Shown piece after piece: positions 28,357 to 39,430 of a stretch of 64,000 bases of DNA. The stretch is from Gammaproteobacteria bacterium (lineage in GTDB: Bacteria; Pseudomonadota; Gammaproteobacteria; Pseudomonadales; Pseudomonadaceae), in contig JAAYFI010000065.1 of NCBI GenBank assembly GCA_012728315.1, forward strand, positions 1-64,000, in the 5' to 3' direction. The translations under genes were made by a program, and so were the position numbers. Under the pieces are notes generated by a model, which worked only from the letters and a program-made list of their open reading frames with translations, searched no databases and was not told the DNA's origin. The first letter of the stretch is position 1. Each line of letters starts with the position of its first letter.

Positions 28357-28827
28357 CTACTCAGGTGCTGACCAGCCACTCTGGCGTAGCGCAGCAAGAA
28401 TACTCTGCTGTGTTTGTTCACCACGCAACTGCACCTGCAAACGCCCCTGCGGATCGACAATATAAGTCGCTGGTAAACCCTGCGTTTCAGGCAAAGCAAA
28501 ACGCTGAGCAGGGTCGGTACTGAGCACAGGAAAAGCAATCGCCAATTGCTGGCTATCGGCCAACAAGTCATCACCCTGTAATTGATCATAATTAACCCCT
28601 AGCACGCGCACGCCTTGCCCTGCGAGCTGTTTATGTAGCGCATTAAGCTCGGGAATTTCTTTGCGGCAAGGCGCACACCAAAGCGCCCAATAATTAATCA
28701 CCAACCACTGCTCTGCAACCATAGATTCAGGGATCCGCTGCCCATACTGATCAGTCCCTAAGGGTGCTGTAGGCTCACAGCCACTCAGAATAAAAAACAC
28801 AGCAAATATAAGGTATTGTTTAAACAT
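28357..28827 (-). CDS. TlpA/ResA-like thiol-disulfide lipoprotein
   Basis: A 156-residue thioredoxin-fold lipoprotein. The short signal peptide MFKQYLIFAVFFILSGC ends in a lipobox, so the protein is membrane-anchored and periplasmic. The active site is WCAPC (about residues 51-55), with the cis-Pro loop GLPATYIVDPQGR. Such proteins reduce or isomerise disulfides, for example in cytochrome c maturation. Convergent with smpB and divergent from the ArsC-like gene, it has no obvious client gene nearby. Confidence 0.87.
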   Translation of the reverse strand: MFKQYLIFAVFFILSGCEPTAPLGTDQYGQRIPESMVAEQWLVINYWALWCAPCRKEIPELNALHKQLAGQGVRVLGVNYDQLQGDDLLADSQQLAIAFPVLSTDPAQRFALPETQGLPATYIVDPQGRLQVQLRGEQTQQSILAALRQSGWSAPE

Positions 28828-28908
28828 AACGCCCTCTTTTGGCCAGGCATACCGCCTCAGCGACTTAGCCTGTTAGAATACAGCATGATTTTTTGCAGGT
28901 AACACACT

Positions 28909-30270
<1,362 letters not shown>

Positions 30271-30280
30271 TTCTGGCCAC

Positions 30281-30322
30281 AAAAAAGCCGCCCTGCATAT
30301 CATGCAAGAGCGGCTTTTTTTT
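30281..30322. terminator. Bidirectional terminator between DUF2069 and trxB
   Basis: AAAAAAGCCGC and GCGGCTTTTTTTT form the stem ends of a long hairpin with an inner TGCAT/ATGCA pairing. Both strands have T runs, so it ends the wrbA operon and the convergent trxB transcript. Confidence 0.88.
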
Positions 30323-30344
30323 AAGGCAAGGGTGTTTTTAAAAC

Positions 30345-31298
<954 letters not shown>

Positions 31299-31476
31299 CT
31301 AACAACGGACCTAAGGCAAAATAATGTGTCATAGATTAGAGTTTGCAGGTTCGCGATCCAAACTCTAACCTTTAGAATGCTTAATCTGTAAAGACTACAC
31401 CAATTCATCATTGTTTTAATCTACAAGCATTGTCTATTACGCTAACGCAGCATGCCACTTCGAAAGGAAACACCTT

Positions 31477-32232
31477 ATGTCAGCCCAAGCTTTTGGCGGC
31501 CCGCATTATTTAAATGCAGGCTTTAAAATGATTACCCGCCCAGGCCTACGTATCTACGTTCTCCTGCCACTGTCGATTAATTTCGCCGTTTTCTTTGGGC
31601 TCATTTACTTTGCAGTACAAGGCTTCAACGGTTGGGTCACCAGCCTAATGCCGAATCTACCGAGCTGGTTATCATTTCTAGACTATATTTTATGGCCGCT
31701 ATTTGTCTTGCTGGTCCTGCTGATTATATTTTTCACTTTTACCACTATTGCCAATCTCATCGCTTCACCCTTTAACAGTTTTCTTGCAGAAAAAGTTGAA
31801 GTGATTGCTCGCGGTGAAGACCATTTCCCACCCTTCAGTTGGGCAGAACTACTGGCGATGGTACCGCGTACTATGGCCCGTGAAATGCGCAAATTAGGCT
31901 ATTTTTTACCGCGCGCCTTGGGCTTACTTATTTTATCGCTAATTCCTGGGGTTAATATTATCGCTGCACCGCTGTGGGTGATTTTTAATATTTGGATGAT
32001 GGCAGTGCAGTACATTGATTATCCAGCCGACAATAATAAAGTCAGCTGGAACATGATGCTGGCTTGGTTGCGCAGCAAACGCATTCTGAGCCTAGGTTTT
32101 GGTGGCATCACCTACTTAGCGTTAATGGTGCCGCTGTTTAACCTCATCGCAATGCCCGCAGCCATTGCCGGCGCGACACTGCTTTGGGTTGAGCACCGCG
32201 AACTTCCTACAACTCAAGCACGCACTCAGTAA
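31477..32232 (+). CDS. cysZ: Sulfate transporter CysZ
   Basis: A 251-residue inner-membrane protein of the CysZ/EI24 family with about four membrane helices plus half-helices. The N-terminal [33 protein letters not shown] and the [18 protein letters not shown] motif are typical. CysZ is a high-affinity sulfate channel feeding cysteine synthesis. In Pseudomonas cysZ lies next to trxB, as it does here. GAAAGGAAA lies before the ATG. Confidence 0.93.
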   Translation: MSAQAFGGPHYLNAGFKMITRPGLRIYVLLPLSINFAVFFGLIYFAVQGFNGWVTSLMPNLPSWLSFLDYILWPLFVLLVLLIIFFTFTTIANLIASPFNSFLAEKVEVIARGEDHFPPFSWAELLAMVPRTMAREMRKLGYFLPRALGLLILSLIPGVNIIAAPLWVIFNIWMMAVQYIDYPADNNKVSWNMMLAWLRSKRILSLGFGGITYLALMVPLFNLIAMPAAIAGATLLWVEHRELPTTQARTQ

Positions 32233-32308
32233 TGCAAGCCAGGGCGCCGTGCTCACTGCTCAGCGCGCCCTCAAACGATTAAGCTGCAAATACCTGACAG
32301 TGAACGCG

Positions 32309-33190
32309 TTACTGTTCAGTTAACAGCAGTGTGCTGAGTTTAAGCTGGCCATTTTGGACGGGTGGACACCAGTAGTAGCCCCCGGTAACAGGGCGACTGA
32401 AACGGAATAAACCGTCAGTGATACCATCATCCAAACCAATCATACGGCGCAACTGCATTTCAAAAGAATCCAGCGTACTGCCAAACGCTAAAAACACTAA
32501 ACCTGCTTCATCCCCATCGATATAAGGCATGGAGCGGCGCACCACAAAGGCCTCGGGATCAAAATCCTCCATCGCTGTACGCTTGACATGAGCCGACTCA
32601 GGCGCATCCTCTAGCTCTTCGTTATCACTGATCCGGCGCCCCACAATATGATCCTGCTCTTCTTGCGGCAAGCCTTTAAAATAGGCTAAATCATGCACCC
32701 AGTGCTGCACTGCAGCATAACTACCACCGGGCGCCTCACTATCAAAAGCAGCATCAATGGCAGCCTGATCCACTGGATTCTCAGTACCATCTTCATAACC
32801 GGTTAAATCATGCCCAGACTTATAACGAAACGCCTCGGTCACCTGCACGACCTTCAAAGCCGGTGCTAAAGCAGCAATTAACGCGTTAGTGCGATGCAGT
32901 AATTCGCCACGATCATCGCCTCGTAACCAGCACCATAACGCATGCTGTGTTGAGGGAATATCAATCCCGTGCGCACTCAATGCCGGAAAGGTACGCAACT
33001 TATCCAGCTGCACATTCAGTGCTTGCAGCAGCGACTGACCAAACCCAATAACCGTTGCCTCACCATCTGCGAGAAGCGCTAAACGACGTAAAGCCGGCGC
33101 AAGATGCTCTCTCGATTCCAAGGTAAAAAAGATATGGCGCGCCAGTGGTGGTACCGTTTCAACTAGAATACCTGTCTGATGTTTGATCAT
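32309..33190 (-). CDS. Dye-decolorizing (Dyp-type) haem peroxidase
   Basis: A 293-residue Dyp-type peroxidase of the cytoplasmic YfeX-like class, with no Tat signal. The conserved GYEDGTENP contains the catalytic Asp and the GxxDG signature. LGRMIG-like LRRMIGLDDGITDGLFRFS and GGYYWCPPV lie near the C-terminus. A haem-ligand His is expected around AHVKRTAMEDF. The ATG at 33190 has AAGGAG 8 bases before it, and the longer frame would read through this ribosome site. No encapsulin gene is adjacent, although Dyp enzymes are often encapsulin cargo. Confidence 0.92.
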   Translation of the reverse strand: MIKHQTGILVETVPPLARHIFFTLESREHLAPALRRLALLADGEATVIGFGQSLLQALNVQLDKLRTFPALSAHGIDIPSTQHALWCWLRGDDRGELLHRTNALIAALAPALKVVQVTEAFRYKSGHDLTGYEDGTENPVDQAAIDAAFDSEAPGGSYAAVQHWVHDLAYFKGLPQEEQDHIVGRRISDNEELEDAPESAHVKRTAMEDFDPEAFVVRRSMPYIDGDEAGLVFLAFGSTLDSFEMQLRRMIGLDDGITDGLFRFSRPVTGGYYWCPPVQNGQLKLSTLLLTEQ

Positions 33191-33278
33191 AGAGTGCTCC
33201 TTAGTAACCGACATTAAGCAGAGAATACGTTAGGCTATAGCTTATCAACATAGGACGATTTGTTTGGAGTTTAAAGCC

Positions 33279-33920
33279 TTGTCTAAGCCACCTGCATTGA
33301 TCCGTGAAACTTTTCCCGTTGGCCCCTTGCAATGTAATTGCACAATCATCGGTGATCCAATTAGCAAAAAAGCTCTGGTGATAGATCCCGGTGGTAACCA
33401 TGAGCTGATTCTACAACGTTTAGATGAGCTTGGTTTGCGTGTGGTCAGTATTATCCATACTCATGCCCACTTAGATCATTTTCTAGCCTCTGGCCTGATG
33501 AAAGAAAAAACCGGAGCCACCCTGCATTTACATAAAGAAGATCAGTTTCTTTGGGATAATCTCGAAATGCAGTGTTCAATGTTCGGGGTACCTTACACAC
33601 CTGTACCCGCACCTGATTTCTGGCTTAAAGATGATGAAGAGCTGGCCTGTGGTTGCGGTGTAGCATTGCACACTCCGGGGCACACACCCGGCTCGATGAG
33701 CTTTTGGTTTCCCAATGATAAATTATTGATTGCCGGTGATACTTTATTTAAGCGAGGCATCGGGCGCACCGATTTATGGGGCGGTGATTATGCCGCCATT
33801 GAGCGCTCTATCCGGCAACGGCTTTACACATTAGATGAGGAGGCTATTGTCGTAACTGGGCATGGCGCTGACACTGTGCTTGGCGATGAAATGCGTAGCA
33901 ACCCATTTGTGCGCGCTTAA
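33279..33920 (+). CDS. MBL-fold metallo-hydrolase (glyoxalase II-like)
   Basis: A 213-residue metallo-beta-lactamase-fold hydrolase. The metal-binding motif HTHAHLDHF, a second His in LHTPGHTPGSMSF, the Asp in LIAGDTLFKRGIGRTDLWGG and the final VVTGHGADTVLG are all present. Close relatives (YcbL type) are cytoplasmic, with glyoxalase-II-like or unknown substrates. The start appears to be TTG at 33279, with TTGGAG ending 9 bases upstream. A TTG start suggests low translation. It stands alone and is divergent from the Dyp peroxidase. Confidence 0.88.
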   Translation: MSKPPALIRETFPVGPLQCNCTIIGDPISKKALVIDPGGNHELILQRLDELGLRVVSIIHTHAHLDHFLASGLMKEKTGATLHLHKEDQFLWDNLEMQCSMFGVPYTPVPAPDFWLKDDEELACGCGVALHTPGHTPGSMSFWFPNDKLLIAGDTLFKRGIGRTDLWGGDYAAIERSIRQRLYTLDEEAIVVTGHGADTVLGDEMRSNPFVRA

Positions 33921-33999
33921 CGAACTTAATGGCCTAACAGCACTCTAATATACATAGAATAAACAGCTTCACTAACATACAACGCACAAGGAATTAATC

Positions 34000-34692
34000 A
34001 TGTTAAAACTCTCAACTTCACGCACCCTAATTGCCGCCAGTATTGTTGCCCTAGTGGCGGGCTGTGCGAACAACCCATACGACGGTCAAACCAGCCAGCA
34101 AGGCTCCACGTCCAACAAAACAGCCATTTATGGCGGTTTAGGCGCCTTAGGCGGGGCAGCTATTGGCGCCGCCACATCCAGTAAAAAAGATCGCGCCAAA
34201 GGCGCTTTAATCGGTGCAGCAGTCGCCGGTGCGGCCGGTGCGGGCTATGGTTATTACGTTGATAAACAAGAAGCCGAACTGCGTCGCAGCATGCAAGGCA
34301 CAGGTATTGATGTACAGCGTGACGGTGACAACCTGACTCTAGTCATGCCAGGCAACGTAACCTTTGCCACCGACTCTGCCACTATTTCAAGCAACTTTTA
34401 TGGCACGCTAAATAACCTTGTGCAATCTTTTAATCAGTACGATCAAAACACCATTGAAATCGTCGGCCATACCGATAGCACAGGCTCTTATCAGCACAAC
34501 TTGACCTTATCGCAACGTCGCGCGCAAAGTGTGGCCAGCTACTTAAGCAATCAAGGTGTGAGCGCGAGCCGTATGAGCGTGCGCGGTGTGGGCCCTGATC
34601 AGCCAGTGGCTGATAACGCTACAGCACAAGGTCGCCAACAAAACCGCCGCGTAGAAATCAACTTGCGCCCAATCCCAGGCGCCTACCAGTAA
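34000..34692 (+). CDS. OmpA-family outer membrane lipoprotein (YiaD-like)
   Basis: A 230-residue lipoprotein. The signal peptide ends in LVAGC (Cys about residue 22). A glycine-zipper region follows (GGLGALGGAAIGAATSS and LIGAAVAGAAGAGYGYYV), able to associate with membranes. The C-terminal OmpA domain (about 115-225) has the peptidoglycan-binding pattern VTFATDSATIS, VGHTDSTGSYQHNLTLSQRR and QGRQQNRRVEI. It likely tethers the outer membrane to the cell wall. Single gene with GGAATTAATC before its ATG. Confidence 0.92.
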   Translation: MLKLSTSRTLIAASIVALVAGCANNPYDGQTSQQGSTSNKTAIYGGLGALGGAAIGAATSSKKDRAKGALIGAAVAGAAGAGYGYYVDKQEAELRRSMQGTGIDVQRDGDNLTLVMPGNVTFATDSATISSNFYGTLNNLVQSFNQYDQNTIEIVGHTDSTGSYQHNLTLSQRRAQSVASYLSNQGVSASRMSVRGVGPDQPVADNATAQGRQQNRRVEINLRPIPGAYQ

Positions 34693-34740
34693 TAGTAATT
34701 GGACAACCGGCTTCGCTAGCAACAGATTAGCGAAGCCGTA

Positions 34741-35040
34741 CTACGCTAGAGATACAGGCTCACCCAATAACTGATTCGTGGGCGCCAATAGCAGTTGTTC
34801 TTTAGCCTGCTTAGGTAAGCGCTTAATCGCCAACTCGCGGCGCAACGCCGTTGATTTATCTGCACACTCTTCGATATAAACCAAAGCCTGCGCTGGACTG
34901 GTAGCAAAAAAACGTGCGCCTTTACCGGCACAATGCTGCGCAAAACGCTTATGTGCATCCAAACTGATGCCACAATATAACGCTTGATTAGCCGCGCGCA
35001 CTAAATATACATACCAAGCAGGTTGTTGTGGATCAGTCAT
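34741..35040 (-). CDS. GIY-YIG nuclease-fold protein (YhbQ-like)
   Basis: A 99-residue single-domain GIY-YIG protein of the YhbQ/UPF0213 type. [18 protein letters not shown] contains the GIY/YIG-equivalent strands, followed by the Arg in [10 protein letters not shown], the Glu in [20 protein letters not shown], and a basic helix [11 protein letters not shown]. Stand-alone members may cleave DNA structures. The physiological role is unknown. The start at 35040 was chosen since the domain begins six residues in and GGGG lies 5-8 bases upstream. Confidence 0.88.
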   Translation of the reverse strand: MTDPQQPAWYVYLVRAANQALYCGISLDAHKRFAQHCAGKGARFFATSPAQALVYIEECADKSTALRRELAIKRLPKQAKEQLLLAPTNQLLGEPVSLA

Positions 35041-35127
35041 TGCCACCCCTATCGATACAATGGCTTTCATAGAACGCTTCAGGCAATAATTCAAATCCCA
35101 GCGAGTCATTACGGACAGAGTAACTTT

Positions 35128-35619
35128 ATGCACATTCATATTCTAACCACCGGCGGCACCTTTGATAAAATTTATCATGATGCTTTGTCTGAATTTACCA
35201 TTGGTGAGCCGATGGCCCCTGAGTTATTGCAGGAGGCAGGTATTACCCAAAGCTACACTGTGGATAGCGTACTCAAAAAAGACAGCCTTGAGTTCACCGA
35301 TGCCGATCGCGAACGGCTCGCTGCTTGCGTGCGCAACAGTGTGCACCAGCATATTTTAATCATTCATGGCACTGATACCATGACATTAAGTGCACAGCAT
35401 TTAGGCACAATAACCAATAAAACCGTGGTCTTCACTGGCGCAATGCAACCTGCTCGCATGCGCCGCAGCGATGCACCTTTTAATTTAGGTTTTGCTATTG
35501 GCGCTTTGCAATGCTTAGATTCAGGTATTTACATTGCCATGAATGGGCAAATTTTTAACGCTGATAATGTGCAAAAAAACCGCCATCTAGGCCGTTTTGA
35601 AACACTTGAAGAAGAATGA
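35128..35619 (+). CDS. Short asparaginase-domain protein
   Basis: A 163-residue protein that contains only the N-terminal domain of type I/II asparaginases. The nucleophile segment is [12 protein letters not shown] and the second catalytic segment is IIHGTDTMT, both intact, with [20 protein letters not shown] following. The C-terminal domain that completes the substrate pocket in ordinary 330-residue asparaginases is absent. Proteins of this short length recur in Pseudomonas, so this is a genuine family rather than a fresh truncation. It is followed 3 bases later by the esterase gene, suggesting an operon. Confidence 0.85.
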   Translation: MHIHILTTGGTFDKIYHDALSEFTIGEPMAPELLQEAGITQSYTVDSVLKKDSLEFTDADRERLAACVRNSVHQHILIIHGTDTMTLSAQHLGTITNKTVVFTGAMQPARMRRSDAPFNLGFAIGALQCLDSGIYIAMNGQIFNADNVQKNRHLGRFETLEEE

Positions 35620-35622
35620 CCT

Positions 35623-36285
35623 ATGATCAAAAATGCATTAATCATTGAATCGCTACAACCTGCTGATGCTTGTGTAATTTGGCTACACGGCTTAGGTGCT
35701 GACCGCAGTGACTTTGAACCTGTTGCCCGTATGCTACAGCCGCAACTGCCCAGCACGCGTTTTATTCTGCCGCAAGCGCCCAACCAAGCAGTGACCATTA
35801 ACGCCGGTTACGTGATGCCCAGCTGGTACGATATTTTATCCATCAGCCCAGGCCGGCGCGCAATCAATAGCGAGCAATTAGAAACCACAACTCAGCAGCT
35901 GATCACTTTAATGGAGCAGCAACGCGACAGTGGGATTAACCCGACACGCTTATTTTTAGCAGGCTTCTCTCAAGGTGGTGCGGTCGTTTTACACACCGCC
36001 TTTTTACGCTGGACTGAGCCTTTAGGTGGCGTAATGGCGCTGTCTACCTATGCTCCAACCTTTGAGCAGATCACCGCGTTGCATCCACTGCAAGCACACA
36101 CACCCACACTCTGCATGCATGGTCGCTACGACCCTGTAGTACCACTTGCGATGGGACACGCTGTACAGCAACAACTCACGCAATGGGGCGTGCCTGTCAC
36201 TTGGCATGACTACCCGATGGAGCACGAGGTCTGTCAGCAGCAAATTGCAGATATTGGCAGCTGGCTCAGCCAGCAATTAAAATAA
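35623..36285 (+). CDS. Carboxylesterase/acyl-protein thioesterase-like hydrolase
   Basis: A 220-residue alpha/beta hydrolase of the phospholipase/carboxylesterase family (EstB type). WLHGLGADRSDFEPVARML forms the oxyanion region. The nucleophile Ser is in FLAGFSQGGAVVL, the Asp in HGRYDPVVPLAMG and the His in YPMEHEVC. Cytoplasmic, with no signal peptide. In Pseudomonas such enzymes hydrolyse short-chain esters, and homologues remove acyl groups from proteins. It begins 3 bases after the asparaginase-like gene. Confidence 0.92.
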   Translation: MIKNALIIESLQPADACVIWLHGLGADRSDFEPVARMLQPQLPSTRFILPQAPNQAVTINAGYVMPSWYDILSISPGRRAINSEQLETTTQQLITLMEQQRDSGINPTRLFLAGFSQGGAVVLHTAFLRWTEPLGGVMALSTYAPTFEQITALHPLQAHTPTLCMHGRYDPVVPLAMGHAVQQQLTQWGVPVTWHDYPMEHEVCQQQIADIGSWLSQQLK

Positions 36286-36340
36286 GCAACACGCGCAAGG
36301 CACATGCGGTCGATCAGACAACAATAATAAGAGGTGCAGC

Positions 36341-38245
36341 ATGACTCCAACGACACAAGAAATCAGCTCCTTGGCAGATATCCAAGCCATTGAACGCATA
36401 CCGCTGTCACAGCGTAATTTACCCAATAGCACTTATGAGTTAATCGGGCGCAGCGCCCAACGCGCGCCCGATGCCACCGCTCTGACTTTTTTTCTGCAAG
36501 GCGACGATGACGAGCAGCCTTTTTCACTAAACTATCGCCAATTGTTTGCAAAAATCACGCAAACCGCTAACGCATTTCATCGTCTGGGCATCGGGCAGCA
36601 TCAAGTTGTCTCGTTTTTGCTACCGAATTTACCTCAAACCCACTACAGCATTTGGGGTGGTGAAGCCGCAGGCATTGTCAATGCAATTAACCCGCTGCTT
36701 GATGCAGAACATATTCTCGAACTGATTAAAGCTTCAAAGTCTGAGGTCTTAGTGACCTTAGCACCCTTTCCCGGCACAGAACTCTGGGACAAAGTGGCCG
36801 CAATGCGCGAGCAACTCCAGCATTTAAAGGCCATTATCGTAGTAGACCTAGCTCAGTTCTTGCCTGAACCCCAGCGTACTGCCATTAAAAGCATGCGCGG
36901 CCCTTTACCTGAAGGGGTTTTAGATTTTGATGAACTCATTGCACAGTGCCCTAGCGACCACCTAGAAAGCCAACGCATCTTTCATCCTGACGATATCGCC
37001 AGTTACTTTCATACCGGTGGCACCACAGGCACGCCGAAGCTGGCTCCGCACAGCCATCATAATGAAGTAGTAATGGCCTACAGCATGTCGCTTATCACTC
37101 AATTTGATGAGCAGGATAGCGCCTTGTGCGGTTTGCCTTTATTCCACGTTAACGCTGTAATTGTGACAGGCTTAGCACCTTTTTTAACCTGCTCAGAGGT
37201 GATTCTTGCCACCCCGCAAGGCTATCGCAGCCCGGGCCTGATCAAAAATTTCTGGAAAATCGTCGAGCGTTATGCAGTCACATTTTTCAGTGGTGTGCCG
37301 ACGATTTATGCAGCGCTACTCAATATCCCCAGCCAAGATTATGATTTATCCAGCCTTAAATATGCGCTGTGTGGCGCAGCACCTATGCCAGTAGAACTGA
37401 TTCGTCAATTCGAGCAGCGCACCGGTGTCCGCATCATTGAAGGTTACGGTCTAACCGAAGGGACTTGCGGCAGCTGCGCAACACCAACTGGCGGACAACA
37501 ACGTCCTGGCTCGATTGGCCTACGCATGCCTTACTGTGAGGTCGCCATTAAAATCATTGACGAAAACGGCCTCTATATTCGCGATGCACACACCGATGAG
37601 GTTGGGCAACTCTGCATTCGTGGCCCTAGCGTGTTTAAAGGCTATTTAAAAGCAGAAAACAACCAAGGGGTTTGGCTTGATGGTGGCTGGTTTAATACTG
37701 GTGATCTAGGCCGCCAAGATGCCGAGGGTTATTTCTGGTTAACGGGCCGCAGTAAAGATTTAATCATTCGAGGCGGGCACAATATTGATCCGCAAATGAT
37801 TGAAGATGCGATGTATCAACACCCCGCGGTGGCCGTAGCAGCGGCTGTCGGCAAGCCCGACGAGTACGCCGGCGAATTGCCAGCCATCTATATTCAACTT
37901 AAACCAGAACATCAGGTCAGCATTGCAGCCCTCTTGCAGCATGCGCAACAAAGCATCCATGAGCGCGCCGCCCAACCTAAAGATATATGGCTGGTTGAGC
38001 AGATACCGGTCACTGCTGTGGGTAAAATTTTCAAACCCAAACTGCGCTTAGATGCCATGCGCCGTGTACTTGTGGAGCGTTTAACGGATTTAGCAGTCTC
38101 GGTACAGGTTGATGTGACTGCAGATGCGCAATTCGGCATGCACGCCCATATCCAAGTGCAACAACCTCAACAGGACTGGGAAACACTGGCCCAACAACGT
38201 TTAAACCTGTTCAAACTGAATTACACCTTGCAGCGCATAACATAA
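36341..38245 (+). CDS. Acyl-CoA synthetase
   Basis: A 634-residue AMP-forming acyl-CoA synthetase. Core motifs: FHTGGTTGTPKLAPHSHHN (P-loop), FFSGVPTIYAALL, IIEGYGLTEGTCGSC, WFNTGDLGRQDAEGYFWLTG and the C-terminal lysine region IPVTAVGKIFKP. It activates a carboxylic acid, probably a medium or long-chain fatty acid, to its CoA ester. An unusually long C-terminal tail of about 60 residues follows the catalytic lysine. AGAGG lies before the ATG. The neighbours do not name the substrate, though the window also contains ETF, ETF-QO and plsB for fatty-acid use. Confidence 0.9.
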   Translation: MTPTTQEISSLADIQAIERIPLSQRNLPNSTYELIGRSAQRAPDATALTFFLQGDDDEQPFSLNYRQLFAKITQTANAFHRLGIGQHQVVSFLLPNLPQTHYSIWGGEAAGIVNAINPLLDAEHILELIKASKSEVLVTLAPFPGTELWDKVAAMREQLQHLKAIIVVDLAQFLPEPQRTAIKSMRGPLPEGVLDFDELIAQCPSDHLESQRIFHPDDIASYFHTGGTTGTPKLAPHSHHNEVVMAYSMSLITQFDEQDSALCGLPLFHVNAVIVTGLAPFLTCSEVILATPQGYRSPGLIKNFWKIVERYAVTFFSGVPTIYAALLNIPSQDYDLSSLKYALCGAAPMPVELIRQFEQRTGVRIIEGYGLTEGTCGSCATPTGGQQRPGSIGLRMPYCEVAIKIIDENGLYIRDAHTDEVGQLCIRGPSVFKGYLKAENNQGVWLDGGWFNTGDLGRQDAEGYFWLTGRSKDLIIRGGHNIDPQMIEDAMYQHPAVAVAAAVGKPDEYAGELPAIYIQLKPEHQVSIAALLQHAQQSIHERAAQPKDIWLVEQIPVTAVGKIFKPKLRLDAMRRVLVERLTDLAVSVQVDVTADAQFGMHAHIQVQQPQQDWETLAQQRLNLFKLNYTLQRIT

Positions 38246-38409
38246 CGGCAACTGCCATTGTATGCGCTGCGTCACACCCCAAATTTTTTATAACACAAAC
38301 GATGGCGTTACAACCTTACTTGATGGCATTATGGCAGCAGAGCTTGTTAACCAAATATTTTACAGCCTGATATAAAACTATAGGATGCTGTAAAGGTACT
38401 GGGTATGAT

Positions 38410-39360
38410 ATGGATAATTATAAATATGAGCAGCGCTGCCACACATTCAAAGCTTGTCCACTTTTTAAACATCTCAGTAGCGCCAATCTACAAAACGTTC
38501 TAGCGCTGTTTAGTGAGCATCAGCTTGCGCCTGGAACTTTATTATTGAGCCCTAAACAAGCCAATGACTGTTTATATTTAATCGCTGAAGGACAACTGAG
38601 CATCCACCTCAGTGACGCCAACTCACCGCCAATTGGCTTTTTGAATCCTGGTGACTACGCCGGCGAAGTGAGCTTTATAGATCACCTGAATCCTTCAGCT
38701 TATGCCGTAGCCAACCAGACCTGTACCGTTTTAAGACTACACCGCCGTGATCTACCAAAAGCGTATGCTATAACGCCTCTAATCCAGCATAATCTTCTGA
38801 CGGTCTTATGCGAGCGCATTCGTACAGGTATTCACTCGCTACTGCACAGCGAACAAAATGCCCATCTCGACAGCCTAACGGGTATTCCGAACCGACGCTG
38901 GTTAGATTATGCCTTTCAACGCGAACAGCAATATTGTTTGGAAAACAACTTGCCGCTGTGCATCATCATGCTCGATGTCGACTACTTTAAAAACTATAAC
39001 GATACCCATGGCCACTTGGCCGGTGATCTGGTTTTACAATTTGTCGCCTTGTTATTGCGTGAGCAACTCAGGCCTCACGACAGTATCGCGCGCTTTGGTG
39101 GTGAAGAGTTTGTTGTATTATTGCCCGACCTAACCTTAGATGAAGCGGCCCAAGTTGCCGAACGTCTGCGTAACAGTTTAGCTGCATTGACTCACTTGCC
39201 CCATATTCTGCCCACGCTGCCCTGTGTCACTATCTCGCTCGGTGTTGCGCAGTTATCCGCAGACGATCAACTATCTGGTCTGCTCAACAAAGCCGATCAA
39301 GCACTCTATCAAGCCAAACAACAAGGTCGTAATCGTGTTTGCATTCACCGCCCAGAGTGA
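38410..39360 (+). CDS. Cyclic-nucleotide-binding-fold / GGDEF diguanylate cyclase
   Basis: A 316-residue cytoplasmic protein. Residues about 15-125 form a Crp-like cyclic-nucleotide-binding fold (FKHLSSANLQNVLALF, LYLIAEGQLSIHL, NPGDYAGEVSFID). Residues about 150-312 are a GGDEF domain with DSLTGIPNRRWLD, the metal Asp in IMLDVDYFKNYND, active site GGEEF (230-234) and an I-site RxxD (Arg221-Asp224). It should make cyclic di-GMP with product inhibition. In the sensor domain the Arg that binds the cAMP phosphate is replaced (NPSAY, residues 94-98), so it may not bind cAMP. No strong ribosome site precedes the ATG. Confidence 0.9.
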   Translation: MDNYKYEQRCHTFKACPLFKHLSSANLQNVLALFSEHQLAPGTLLLSPKQANDCLYLIAEGQLSIHLSDANSPPIGFLNPGDYAGEVSFIDHLNPSAYAVANQTCTVLRLHRRDLPKAYAITPLIQHNLLTVLCERIRTGIHSLLHSEQNAHLDSLTGIPNRRWLDYAFQREQQYCLENNLPLCIIMLDVDYFKNYNDTHGHLAGDLVLQFVALLLREQLRPHDSIARFGGEEFVVLLPDLTLDEAAQVAERLRNSLAALTHLPHILPTLPCVTISLGVAQLSADDQLSGLLNKADQALYQAKQQGRNRVCIHRPE

Positions 39361-39430
39361 AACAGTTTCTCCAAAGCGCTGGGATGCCTTACACTAGCGT
39401 TAATTTATAGACTACCGATAAGAGAATGCC

